Shown here in pieces: positions 1 through 11,600 of a DNA stretch of 64,000 nt. The DNA is from Branchiostoma floridae (taxonomy: Eukaryota > Chordata > Leptocardii > Amphioxiformes > Branchiostomatidae). Below the pieces are notes generated by a model. The model saw only the letters and a program-made list of their open reading frames with translations, was not told the DNA's origin and did no database searches. Location of the stretch: contig NC_049992.1 of assembly GCF_000003815.2 (NCBI RefSeq), positions 3,333,703 through 3,397,702 on the forward strand, read 5' to 3'. Both the position numbers and the translations under genes were made by a program. Numbering within the stretch: position 1 is the stretch's first letter; every line of letters starts with the position of its first letter.

Positions 1-518
1 TATACATAAGTAAATACATTAAAAAAACGTAGAAATAATAAAATTGATACAAACATGAGTCTAATCTCTTGCAGCAACTTACGATCCGATTTTATTGAAT
101 TTCAACTGAGATTTAATATTCATCATTGTGTTAGACTATGGCAGAAACAATATACAAGTTTGTGCTCTTTTGTGGCTAACAATATTGAAAGTGAACATGC
201 TCGACAATCGCACATAGTACAATGTGTGGCAACAAGCAAGTACTAAACAGCTACGATGCTACATACAGGACAACAAAAAATCAATAATAACAGTCAAGTA
301 TTACCGATCTGGTCTCGCATTTGGAATTATGTATAAATGATAAATTATAAACCCATGTAGGCGAATATAGGAGTTGGACATGATAGTACATGGAAAATGT
401 CGGTCTGTGCACCTTATGGACGTTTTTAGCTAAAGCTTTTCGGCCCATTTGAAACGTAATTTCACGTGACATGTATTATGATCTTTTAGGGAGTCAAGAA
501 ACAGACAATACAAAGGTC
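1..518 (-). other. 3' flank and probable 3' UTR of NTPR1
   Basis: No gene is seen here. TTTATT at 91-96 reads AATAAA on the minus strand and is a possible poly(A) signal about 430 nt after the NTPR1 stop codon. The small open frames are not supported by composition or by any recognisable motif. Confidence 0.4.
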
Positions 519-3500
519 TTACTGAATGTGATTTTCTTCTGTGGTGTTCGCATGTTCTGCACTGATCTTGGCAATATTCTTTTCAATTTGTTTTAGTAAT
601 GGGTGACTATCAGTTTCAAGATAAAGCTTCCTTGCCATAGCCAAGGCCTCTTTGCAAACATTAATTGCTGTTCTGTAATCACCGGATTTGTACCAGGCCA
701 CTCCCAGGTTGTTGAGCGACAAGGCAATGTCATGATGTGCTGTATCCTGGCCGTAAATACTCCTGTACATCTGCAATGCATTTTGAAATTCACTGATAGC
801 TTTTCCGTAATCACCGAGAGAGAGACAGGCCAACGCAAGGTTGTTGATTGACATGGCGATGTCAGGATGCGTCGGACTCTGTCCATAGATATCCCTTCCC
901 ATTTGTAGTGCACGCTCATGATAGCTGATTGCTTTTCTGTAGTCGCCCAGTTGACCCCAGGTCCATCCCATGTTGTTGAGAACCATCAAAATGTGCGGAT
1001 GCGCTATACCGTCACCGTAGATGCTCTCGTAGGTATGCAATGCGTGCTCAAGGAACTTGGCAGCCTTCCTGTGTTCACCTAGATTATTCCAGGCCCCCGC
1101 TACATTGTTGAGGGAGGCCGCAATATCGGAATGTACTGCGCCTTTACCATAGATGCTCTCGCGCATCTGTAATGCCTGTTCATAGTAGTCAAGTGCTTTC
1201 CTGTAATCACCCTGACGACTCCAGGCTCCACCTAGATTGTCGAGGAAGGTTGCAATTTCTGGATGTGCCGTAGTTTGTCCGTAGATAGTCCTGTGCATCT
1301 GCAGTGCCTGTTCCAGGTAGCTGATAGAATTCCTTTGATTACCAAGGTCACCCCAAACTTCCCCCAAGTTACTTAAAGAGGCTGCAATGTCAGAATGTGC
1401 TGTAGTTGCACCGTAGATTGCCATCCTCATCTTAAGTGCCTGATCATAATAGCCTAGTCCTTTCTGATGATCACCCAAGCCGCGCCAGGCTGCCCCCAGA
1501 CTGTTAAGTGAATTGGCTATGAGAGAATGTGCCGTCTGACCATAGACACAAGTGTACATCTGGAGTGCCCTTTCAAGGTACATGATAGCTTTTCTGTGAT
1601 CTCCCAGAGCACCCCAGACATCCCCTAAGTTATGAAGTGAGACGGCAATTTCAGGATGTGCTGTAACTGGATCATAGATGCTCTCCCTCATCTGCAGTGC
1701 CTGTTCATGGAGACAGACAGCTTTCTTATAATCACTCAGTTGATGCAATTCTTCCCCAAGATTATTGAGTACGCCAGCAATGTCAGGGTGCGCTGTATGG
1801 TGACCATGGATAGTCTTGAGCATATGCAGTGCCTTTTCCAGATAGACAACCGCTTTCCTGTGATTACCTAAGGTACCCCAGGTTTCCCCCAGATTGTTGA
1901 GTGCAGTGACAATATCTGCATGGGCTGTGGCCTGACCATGAATACTCCTGTACATCCCCAGTGCCTCTTCATAGTGCTTGATTGATCTCATATGATCGCT
2001 TAGATGGTACCAGGCTGCCCCCAAGTTGTTGTGTGAGGCTGCAGTATCAGAATGTGGTGTGCCCTGACCGTAGACGTTTTTGTACATCTGCAATGCCTGT
2101 TCGTGGTAGGCGATTGCTTTTCTGTAATCACCCAGATTGTTCCAGACTTCGCCCAGATTGTTCATTGATTTCGCAATATGAGCATGTGCTGTCGTCTGAC
2201 CATAGGCTCTTTTATACATCTCTAGTGCCTGTCCATGGTAGCTGATAGCTTTCTGGTGACCACCCAGGTCATTCCAGGCTAGACCTAGGTTGCTGAGTGC
2301 GGTAGAAATATCAGGATGTGCTGTACCATATATAGTCTTTCTCATCTGCAGTGCAATTTCATAGTAACCGATAGCTTTCCTGTAATCAGCTAAACTATGC
2401 CAGGCTGACCCAAGGTTGCAGAGTGACATTGCAACCAAGGGATGAATTGTGCCTTGACCATAAATACTACTGTACATCTGCAGTGCCTGCTCGTAATATT
2501 TGATTGCGTTCCTGTCATCGCCGTGATAGGTCCAAGCTAGCCCTATGTTGTTGAGTGAGTTAGCAGTACCAGGGTGCGCTGTCGTCTTGCCATAAATACT
2601 CCTGTACATCTGCTGTGCCTGTTCATGGTAGCTGATAGCTTTACCATGATCCCCTAGGTGGCTCCAGAGGTGGCCTAGGTTATTTAACGTACCGGCAATG
2701 TGATGATGCGCTGCCGACGGACCATAATGAGCCATGTACATCTGAAGGGCGTCTTCAAAGTAGCGCATTGCTTTTTTATAGTCACCTCGCTGGTACCACA
2801 CTTCCCCCTGGTTATTGAGTGAATTGGCGATATGAGGATGTACTGGCCGTTCACCAAAGATAGTTCTGTACAACTGAAGTGCCTGTTCATTGTAGACGGT
2901 TGCATTTTGGTAATCCCCCACCTTGCAACACGCATCTGCAAGGTAGCTGCGCATTATCACCTTATCGGCAATATCGTCAGCCTTCGTCAGGGCTTCATGA
3001 TAGTAGTTTACAGCCAGTCTGTATTTACATAGCTCAGAGTGCATCATTCCTCTGACTCTCGGGGAAGTATCAAAGAACTCGGACCATGGTTTTGAAACTG
3101 CCTTATTTTCAGACCATTCTGACAAAACACGTTTAAGAGGAATTGCTGTATAATAGTATCTGAAAAGCTGTTTTTCGTTTGGCAGATGGAAAACTTTAAT
3201 TACATCTGTCTGTACTTCATCATAGGCCTGCTGTGATGATCCCTGCCCATCCAGTGCTGTCTTGATTGAGACCAAAGCTGACAGGTTTTCCTTCTGTCCA
3301 CCATTTGCAATGTAGGTTCTGAGCCTGAGTTCTGCTGAGATACTGGTAAGCACTGTCAGGTGGTGTGCATTGTTGGGACTTATCACATGTTGGTTTTCCA
3401 TGTCTTCTATTGTCTCCCAAACTGTCGTAGGTATGATGCCTGAAGACAGTGCCAAGCAGTCCACTGCTAGAGCTGGGAAGCGATACACGTATTTCTTTAC

Positions 3501-6500
3501 ATCAATCAGCCTTGCGGTGATATTCTTCTTCTCATCTAAAACTGATACATTTTCTCTTATTGTCTCCTCTACAAGTTTTTGAGCAATTGTGCCCCCGTCA
3601 GATTGCAGTACCTTAAATGTGATTGCCGTGTATGCATTGATCAAATCTTTGTCTCCGGCTATTAGGCACGGGTTCCTCAAAATAGAAGCAAGGTGATACC
3701 CTTCTTTCAAGTACAATGCAATATCATCTTTCAGTATTGAAACCATGCTGTTTGGGGTGCAGATCAGTTCACTTGGTGGTTTATCCATAGTTCCCTGTCT
3801 GCCTAATGGAGTCTTGCTTGCCTTTGGCATGGAGCCATCAAACGCAAATCCACGTGGTGTAACTGAGTCATAGTACCAGTTGTCAAGTGGATCCAGAGAG
3901 TAGAAGTCATTGAGAGATTTTATTGCCAGAGCCGGGAGGATGGTTTCCCCCAGGTTGACCACCTTAAGGTGTAGATAGTGGGTGAGTTTGCGGAAATACT
4001 CAAGACATTGCTCACTTTCTTCCTCAACCAAGATGGCAAACTCCAGGTCTGAGTATGGAGTTACCAGTCCTGTGGCCTGTGAACCCAAACCTATCAGGGC
4101 ATACTTACAGGGAGGGGGACCCATTAACCCAATACACTCTTCTACAAGCTGGCTGATGAACTCCTTTCTCTCTTGTGAAATTCTTTCAAACAGCTGTCTG
4201 ACAGCCTGAGCTCGATTTGCCTCTATGTCTTTGACACATGGGTCATCCTCATCATCTACATAGGGATCCAGCTGCTGGTCAATGGTTTCCATCTCCAGCT
4301 TGATCTGGTCCCGCATCTCCTTCAGCTGCTTCTTGTGTTTATCATTGTCATCTAGACAAGCATCGCTATAACAGCCTAAGGTAAATGTGAGAAAAGACTT
4401 TTCCACCTCCTTTAAAGATGTTACCATTTTACCCCTAAGCACTTCATCCTTTGACCTGGCTATTGCTGCATTGTAGAGCGCTGCTGCTTTGACGAAGTCT
4501 CCCCCGTCTCCTGTCCGCTGACCTCGCTTACGGTAGACATCCCCCAACTTGCACAGGGGCTCCACCTCTCTCTGGTACTGCTGGGCTGTGGAATCTGAAA
4601 ATGACGTTCATATCTCATTGTTGTGTTAATAGGTACATACACATGTATGAATTACATCGGTAATTCAATAGTTACAACACTAGCATTATGTCATTTGTCT
4701 ACCGTGTTCGTATTGACGGAAAATTCGTGGACTCTAAATTACAATGTATTACGCTGTGTCAACTCTTTCTAGTAATTTAGAGTAGAAAAAATCTGCCTAT
4801 GCTTGCTAATTGATGTTAAAAATTTTTTTCTTACCTCTGACATGTACCGTCTTCAGTGCAGCTGCAAAGTGCTGCTCTGCTGAGTCCAGGTCTGCCCTGG
4901 CAAGGGAGGATTCCCCCTTTTCAAGGTACCCTTTGTACTGGCTGAAAATGAAGGACAGGAGGCAATTTGACATATTTTGCCTGACAGTAAAATGACTTAC
5001 AGTACATAGTTCTTTCAAAGCGACTTTTAAAGTGTATGTGATGTTCGAAGAATATTACCTTTCCATACGTCTTTCTTCTTCAGAACGTCTACGTATTCTT
5101 GTGGTTTTGCTGTAAAAGAGCATAATAATTATTGTAATTTAGGATAGTAGTGATTCGTTGATATAGTGGAGTGGATGGATCTCAATAGCTCGTCCACTGC
5201 TACCTTTATGGCAATTAAGTATGTCTCGCTCACCTTGGTGTGTCTGCATGGAGGTGATGGTCCTGAATGACGTCAGTTCCCCTGACGTTTTCAGAATGGC
5301 GTCCCACGTTTGGTGTTCTTTCTCTCGTGCTGGGTTTATTTCGTTCTAATTGCTGCAAGATTGAAAACATTTTTCAACATTTTCTATCTGCTTTCGAGAA
5401 TCTACCTGGTTGTTTGATTTATTTTGTTTGCATTGTTGGATATCTAGCCTTAATCAATCATCAACTTTTTTGTCCATGCTTTCGCCATAACATCTATTTA
5501 TCCCCTTGCGATCTGCACTGCCAATGTTTGGTCACCCGTAGTAATTTTGTTATTACGTTATACATAACTTATAACTTAAATGTAATTCACTGCAGACGAG
5601 GAGTATGAAAATGAAGATACTGACCGGTACTTTCGACAGAGACATTATCAACGATTAGGCAATGGTGTGAAAGTCTCGTGCCTTGTTGCTTGATTATGCA
5701 TTACCTCAGGCTTTTGGCCTATGCAGGTATGCCAACATATTGTCTTCCATCTGAGCATTAGATTAATCTACAACTCTTAATACTTAATAATTCACTATTC
5801 ATAAAGCGAAGTGGCCCTGTACACCATACATTTGAGAACTAAGGTTCTAAATCTTAATACAATTAAAAAACTACTCACCTTTCTCGTTACTTGGCTGATC
5901 TTTTCCGTGTACCTCATACGGTGGTGCAGAGTCTCTTTTGTCTCCGGCTCCTCACCTATTTTCAGGGCCTTGTTGTACATAGTAGTTGCCTTGGAGAACT
6001 GGGATACATTAAGATTTCTCCTGCCTTCCTCCAGGTAGAAATCACCGAGTGATTTAAGAACCTCGACTTCCAACATGATGTCGCCGTTTGCAATGGCTGA
6101 CAGTAACGTTTCTGTGTACACGTCTTCTGAAAGCCACCAGTTTTCGTCGACTCTTCTCTCCATTTTGCCACATATTTCTGCCACCCTAAGAACATTGCTA
6201 TCAATGGTACCCCAGTAGTCTTGTGACAACCACAGGAAGTTCGGACTGTACCCCTGCAGCAGTTGACTGCAGAGTTTCTCCATGTAACCGATACGATGCT
6301 CCAGTGTTTGTCCAATGTTTGGATCTGTGCAGCGCAGTAGGGCAGCAGCATACAGGGCAGCAGCCTTGTCAAATTCTACAGAATCTTTGCTTTGCTTGCC
6401 TTTCTGAAGATGCAGGTCTCCAATACATTTTAGGACTTCTACCTCTATAAAGAGATCCTCGTTAACGATGGCCACTATCAGTGCCCGTCCGTAGCCGACG

Positions 6501-6565
6501 TCTTTGTCATATTGACTATCAAGAAACGACTCCAAGTCCTGTAGTTTCTTTGCCAGGCTGATCAT
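519..6565 (-). CDS. NTPR1: nucleotidyltransferase-TPR protein, 5 coding exons
   Basis: Predicted protein of about 1,679 residues. Exons in reading order are 5879-6565, 5234-5352, 5059-5109, 4835-4941 and 519-4594; all junctions are GT/AG and the phases agree. Exon 1 encodes two related helical repeats ([21 protein letters not shown]), exon 4 one TPR. The last exon opens with a third such repeat, then the nucleotidyltransferase core: GLGSQATG and YSDLEF near residues 490-505, with a third acidic residue in FAFDG near 575. This is the GS-x-DxE pattern of GlnD/DUF294-type enzymes. A helical block follows, then about 18 TPRs of 42 residues with HPDIA and NNLG signatures. No signal peptide or membrane segment is seen, so it is probably cytosolic. 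The ATG used as start by the paralogue at 14385 is TTG here (6599-6601), so the first Met is 12 codons in. The substrate cannot be read; protein modification or nucleotide signalling are both possible. Confidence 0.85.
5059..5109 (-). other. Symmetric 51-nt exon of NTPR1
   Basis: The exon has the acceptor TTTTACAG and the donor AG/GTAATA. It enters and leaves in phase 2, so the frame is kept whether it is included or skipped. It encodes a short basic and acidic helix containing [12 protein letters not shown] 48-nt counterpart with the same phases is at 38879-38926 in NTPR5. I could not find one in NTPR2, 3 or 4, where the linker exon joins the TPR exon directly in frame. It is therefore a good candidate for a cassette exon. 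Confidence 0.65.
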
Positions 6566-6841
6566 GTTTATGTCAGAAATTTTCCTTTGTTCATCCGACA
6601 ATGACCCTTTAACACAGAGACCGTGATTTTGTTACGTTTTAAGACTTTACAAATCATATCTTACTGATACTAAGTTTGACACTGTGTAGCTACAGTTCTG
6701 TGTTACACTTGATCTAACCTAATATTCCATAGGCAATCACAGTTACTCGTGAGCGTTACACGTAGCTGTTGTGCTAACTTTTGATGCCACAGATCACGTT
6801 TCAACAAATAGTGTAGCCTGATATGTAGAACAACCTTGTCT

Positions 6842-7160
6842 AAATCTCACCTTGATGTTCGATACTCCTGTCTGAGACAAGAATATATTTTTCCGGTCCT
6901 GACGAGAGCTCCCAGTCGAAAATCCTTTGTTTCTGCGTGTAATAGCGAGAGGTTCGGTTTTCCCCTCTGATCGATGCGGGACTTCCCGAACACCGGCTGC
7001 CGGGACTTTCCGTGACGTAACTGCCGGGCCTTCCCATGACGTCAGTAGCCTGTTGTTGACTGAGCCTCAGGTGAGGGGTGAAAGGTCACCACCTACCTGC
7101 CTGTATTTACACCTGCTCGGTTTCGTGCGGAAAATGCGAAATGAACTGTTAGTTCCTTAG
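6842..7160 (-). promoter_or_regulatory. NTPR1 promoter: 24-bp kappaB/CRE array and leader exon
   Basis: Three kappaB-type decamers lie at 6978 (GGGACTTCCC), 7002 (GGGACTTTCC) and 7026 (GGGCCTTCCC), spaced exactly 24 bp apart. CRE/ATF-like sites lie at 7013 (TGACGTAA) and 7037 (TGACGTCA), also 24 bp apart. A noncoding leader exon ends at 6851 with the donor AAG/GTGAGAT; its likely acceptor is TTAAAG just above 6605. The start site should fall between about 6900 and 6975. Flanking CAGGTG and AGGTCA motifs are shared with NTPR2 and NTPR4. NF-kB and ATF/CREB binding is inferred from the consensus matches. Confidence 0.65.
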
Positions 7161-8669
7161 TGCTAACATTGCATAGAGATAGCTCAGAGGAAGTTACAAC
7201 TTAAGGCAATACTTATAAATATTTGTTGTTTCTCGGGCACATTGTGCTAGAAACAATCCAGGTCTGTCAGAATCTCAACACGCCCCTTTATAGTTACCGT
7301 ATTTTGGTCCGGTTTACAGTAAATTTTAGACACATGAGTAGCACTGACAAGTTTATATTTCTCATGCGTTTTGACAAACCGACAATAGCGAAACCCATAC
7401 AGTCCTACATTTTCACTATTACCAAGAAGCGAGAAGAAGCCGAACTTTTGTGTTAGACTAGATTTGTGACACTTTTATATGTATATATCCTGACTTATTG
7501 TGACCTGTACTTAGCTCGGTTGGGCAAAATTGTACAATAAAGGTCTTCATTCATTCAGTAATATGTCTATAGCATTTCTAATGTTAATATCTTGTAGCAA
7601 CACAATAATAAAAGAGTTAATGTTGCCTTCAGCGTCACTGTTGCGGTACCTGAAAGCATTCATAAGCAGTTGTTAATATACAACAGTCACCTATAAACAT
7701 GTGCTCTCCAAGCAGAGGTTGAATGACAAGATTGTTGTCTTCTCCTGACTTGTCCTAACACTGCTGGTAGAAAGTGGAGTAAACCCTCTACTGTGAAAGT
7801 AGGTCCCATCATGGACATGATTGGCAGAATGATAGAAAAACAGGGCATACACTACGTCATACGCGTGGTCGAAGTTCTCTGACCTTTTTGGTTGTCGGTG
7901 TATTAATACGAAACAGAGTACGTATTAACCTGGAATCCAGCCTTGGTAGCCTTGGTCCGCTCACGATATTCGCTTCCCCGTGACCGCTAGTCGTCAGACC
8001 AAGCTAATAAGGCTGGACTCCAGGCTACCAAAATATGTGCACGTCTGACAAAAGAGAAATGTCAATTTTTATGATGGCATGAGACAGAACCCTTTAGTAG
8101 AAAGTGTTTTATTTCAAATCAAGTTCATGATGAAACGCATCGACCTCTTCGTAGAGGTACTACTTTTACTACAAATTTGCAATATAATGGTCAAATATGC
8201 CTATTCGTGAACGCGTGCTGATAGCTATATACATTATATAATAGAAAATTGTGGGACCAAAGTTATGTCACTTTTAAGCTAGTGTCGAACTAAAAGAAAG
8301 TTGTAAGAAATGATATGATACACAATTATCAAAATATATACATGTAATCAATTCTTTTGTATCATCAATTTGGCATTCATTTGTCTCATGATGTACTTAG
8401 AAACGTCTGTTCAGTTGCCAAGCTGAGGATAGCGTTTCGTATGAAATGTTATAGCTGTGTCTTCAAGTGTCTACAAAAACATATCAAAAATTTAAACCGG
8501 GAAGAAATAAAACGTGATGCAAATACATGAATGAGTCATACCTTTTGCCACAGATTCAGGCACTGAACTCAGCTTTTGATAGCGCATATAGTAGGTAGAT
8601 TTCTATCAGCCTTATCAATGGGTGACCTGATACAGAGCGCTACCATCATCTGGAAAGATGGAAGGATGC
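7161..8669. other. Intergenic, NTPR1 upstream and NTPR2 3' side
   Basis: No gene is seen. A block at about 7223-7320 (GCTAGAAACAATCCAG, then TCCGGTTTACAGTA) recurs upstream of NTPR2 at 15088-15185 and, diverged, upstream of NTPR4 at 34540-34625. The duplicated unit therefore extends well past the promoter. TTTATT at 8108-8113 is a possible minus-strand poly(A) signal for NTPR2. A short inverted repeat lies at 7926-8026. Confidence 0.5.
7926..8026. mobile_element. Short inverted-repeat element (TAGCCTGGA family)
   Basis: The left arm ACCTGGAATCCAGCC is mirrored by GGCTGGACTCCAGGCTA about 80 bp to the right. Related arms occur at 16390-16476 and, nearly perfectly paired, at 40857-40966. The element is non-coding and looks like a MITE. 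Confidence 0.5.
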
Positions 8670-11600
8670 CTACTCTATCAATGGGTGACTTTGGTCTTGA
8701 GGGTAAACCAGCCTTGCCATAGACAAGGCTTCAAGGCAGATATTAATAGCTCTCGTGGGATCACTAATCCTAAACAAGTATGACCCCAAGTTGAAAAGTG
8801 CCAGGGCAATATCAGGATGGGGTGTGTTCTGACCATAGATATTCCTAAACATCTGCAGTGCCTCTTCACCGTAGCTGATAGCTTTTTTGTGATCACCAAG
8901 GCTGGACCAAGCCACCCCCAGGCTGCCGAGTAGTTTAGCAATGTCAGTATGTGGTTTACTATGACCATATACATTTATACTCCTGAACATCTGTAGTGCT
9001 TGTTCATAGTAGGTGATGGCTTTCCTTGGCTCATTCAGTGCGCTCCAGTCTCCTCCAATGCTGGTGAGTGTCTTACCAATATTGGGATGCTCAACAGTGT
9101 GGCCACTGATATTTCTATGAATTTGCAGGGCTTGTTCATGGTAGTCAAGAGCTTTTCTGTGCTTGCCAAGACTGTTCCAGGCTCTCCCAAGGCCACTGAG
9201 AGAGTTGGCGACGTCAGGATGTGCTGTAGTCTGACCATATATTGTCCACCGCATCTCCAGTGACTCTTCAAGATACCTGATTGCTTTCATGTAATCAGCA
9301 AGGTGTATACAGCTTGTTCCCAAAAGGTAGAGTGACATGGCAATGTCAGTATTTGTTTTGCTCTGACCATAGATATTCTTCTGCATCTGCAGTGCCTCTT
9401 CATAGTAATTGATCGCTCTCCTGTAATCACCAAGACCGTCCCAAGCCACTCCAAGGTTGCTGAGTGCACGAGCAATATCAGGGTGTTCTGTACCTTCGCC
9501 ATAGATGCTCCTGTCCATCCTAAGTGACTGCTCAAGATAGCTGATAGCTTGTTTGTAATCACTTAGATGGAGACAGGTAAACCCCAAGTTGTGGAGTGAA
9601 GTAGCAATGTCAGGATATGCTTTAGTTTGATCGTGACCATAGATTCTCCTGTCCATTTGGAGTGCCTGTTTATTGTAGGTTATTACTTTTCTGGTATCGC
9701 CGAGAAAATACCAGGTAGCCCCTAGGTTCGAGAATGACAAAGCAATGTCAGGATGTGCTGCATTATGACCATAGAGCCTCTTGCGCATCTGTAGTGCATG
9801 ATCATGATACTTGACAGATTTTTTGTAATTACCTTTATCTTTCCAGAGAGACCCAATGATGTCAAGTGCAGTAGCAATCTGGGGATGTGCTGCATTCTGA
9901 CCATAGTTGCTCCAGTACATTTTTAGTGCCTGTTCAATGTAGCTGATTGCTTTCTCATATTCACCCAGATTTCTCCAGGCATCTCCCAGGTTGAGAAACG
10001 AAGTAGCATGTTCAGACTTTCCTGTTCTGACGCCATACGTGTCAAAGATTCGTTTGTCCATCTGCAGTGCCTGTTCAAAATACTCAATTGCTGTTTTGTA
10101 ATCACCAATATCACCACATGCTAACCCCAGGTTGTTGAGTGTGGTGGCTAAGTCTGGATGTGCCGTAATCTGACCATAGATACTTGTCATTACCTTAAGT
10201 GATTGTTCAAGGCAACTGATAGCTTTTTTAAAATCACCAGATTGGGAATATGAACTCCACAAGTTGTTAAGGACGTAGCAAATCTCTCGACATTTAGAGT
10301 ACTGACCATATACATCTATACTCTTGTACATCTGCAGTGTTTCTTCGTAGTAGATGATGGCATTCTGACAGTCACCTAATCTGTTGTAAGCATCTCCAAT
10401 ATTAAGGACCAGATGTATTCTCTCAGTGTCATTTTCTTTAGCTTTCTCCATGGCCTCCTCATAGCGGCGGATAGCCAGCCTATATTGGCATAACTCAAAG
10501 TACATCTTCCCTTGTACTGTGGGAGAGTTATCATAGAAATATGAGGAAGAAAGTCGAAACTGCTTCTTTTCTGGCAACTGTGACAAATCTCTTTTAAGAG
10601 GAATTGCTGTATAGTAGTATCTGAAAAGTTGTTTTTGATTTTGTTGGTGAAAAACTTTCTGCATACTTCCATTTTCTTCATTGGTCCGTAGGGACGATGT
10701 TTCCATTGAGGCCAAAGCTGACAGGTTTTCTCTCTGTCCGCCATTTTCAATGTAGGTTCTGAGCCTGAGTTCTGCTGAGATGCTAGTGATCACTGCCAGG
10801 TGGTGTGCATTGTCAGAACTAATCACTTCTTGGTTTTCCATGTCTTCTATTGTCTGCCAAACGGTTGTAGGTATGATGCCTGACGACAACGCCAGACAGT
10901 CCACTGCTACAGCTGGAAAGCGATAGAGGCCTTTCTTTACATCAATCAGGCTTGCTGTAATTGACTGCTTACCTCCATGTCTGTAGAATTCCAAATTTTC
11001 CTTGATCATCTCCTGTGCCAGTTGTTGTGCCATTTTACCCCCATTGGCTGTCAGTATTTGTTCCGTGATGGCCATGTATATGTCCATCAAACCCTGGTCC
11101 CCTGATACAAGACATGGGTTTCTCAAGATTGTGGCAAGGTGATATCCTTCCTTCAGGTGTAATTTGGCATCATCTTGTAGTTTTGAGACCATGTTCATTG
11201 GGGTGCAGATGAGTTCACTGGGTGGTTTGCTCTTAGTTCCCTGTCTGCCCAGTGGAGTCTTGCTTGCCTTTGGCATGAAAGCATCAAATGCAAACCCACG
11301 TGGTGTAACAGAGTCATAGTACCAGTTGTCAATTGCGTTCTCTGAGTAGAAGTCATTGAGAGATTTTATTCCCATTGCCGGGAGAATGGTTTCTCCCAGG
11401 TTGACTACCTTGAGATGTAGATAGTGGGTAAGGTAGCGGAAATACACAAGGCATTTTTCACTTTCTTCTTCTACCAAGATGGCAAACTCCAGGTCTGAAT
11501 ATGTAGTTACCAGTCCTGTGGCCTGTGAACCCAAACCTATCAGGGCATACTTATAAGGAGGGGGACCCATTAACCCAATACACTCTTCTACAAGCTGGCT

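Noticed and set aside
6566-6601. N-terminal extension of NTPR1 beginning SDEQRKISDIN
   Set aside because: It would need TTG as start. The sequence is homologous to NTPR2 residues 2-12, but without ATG it is treated as 5' UTR.
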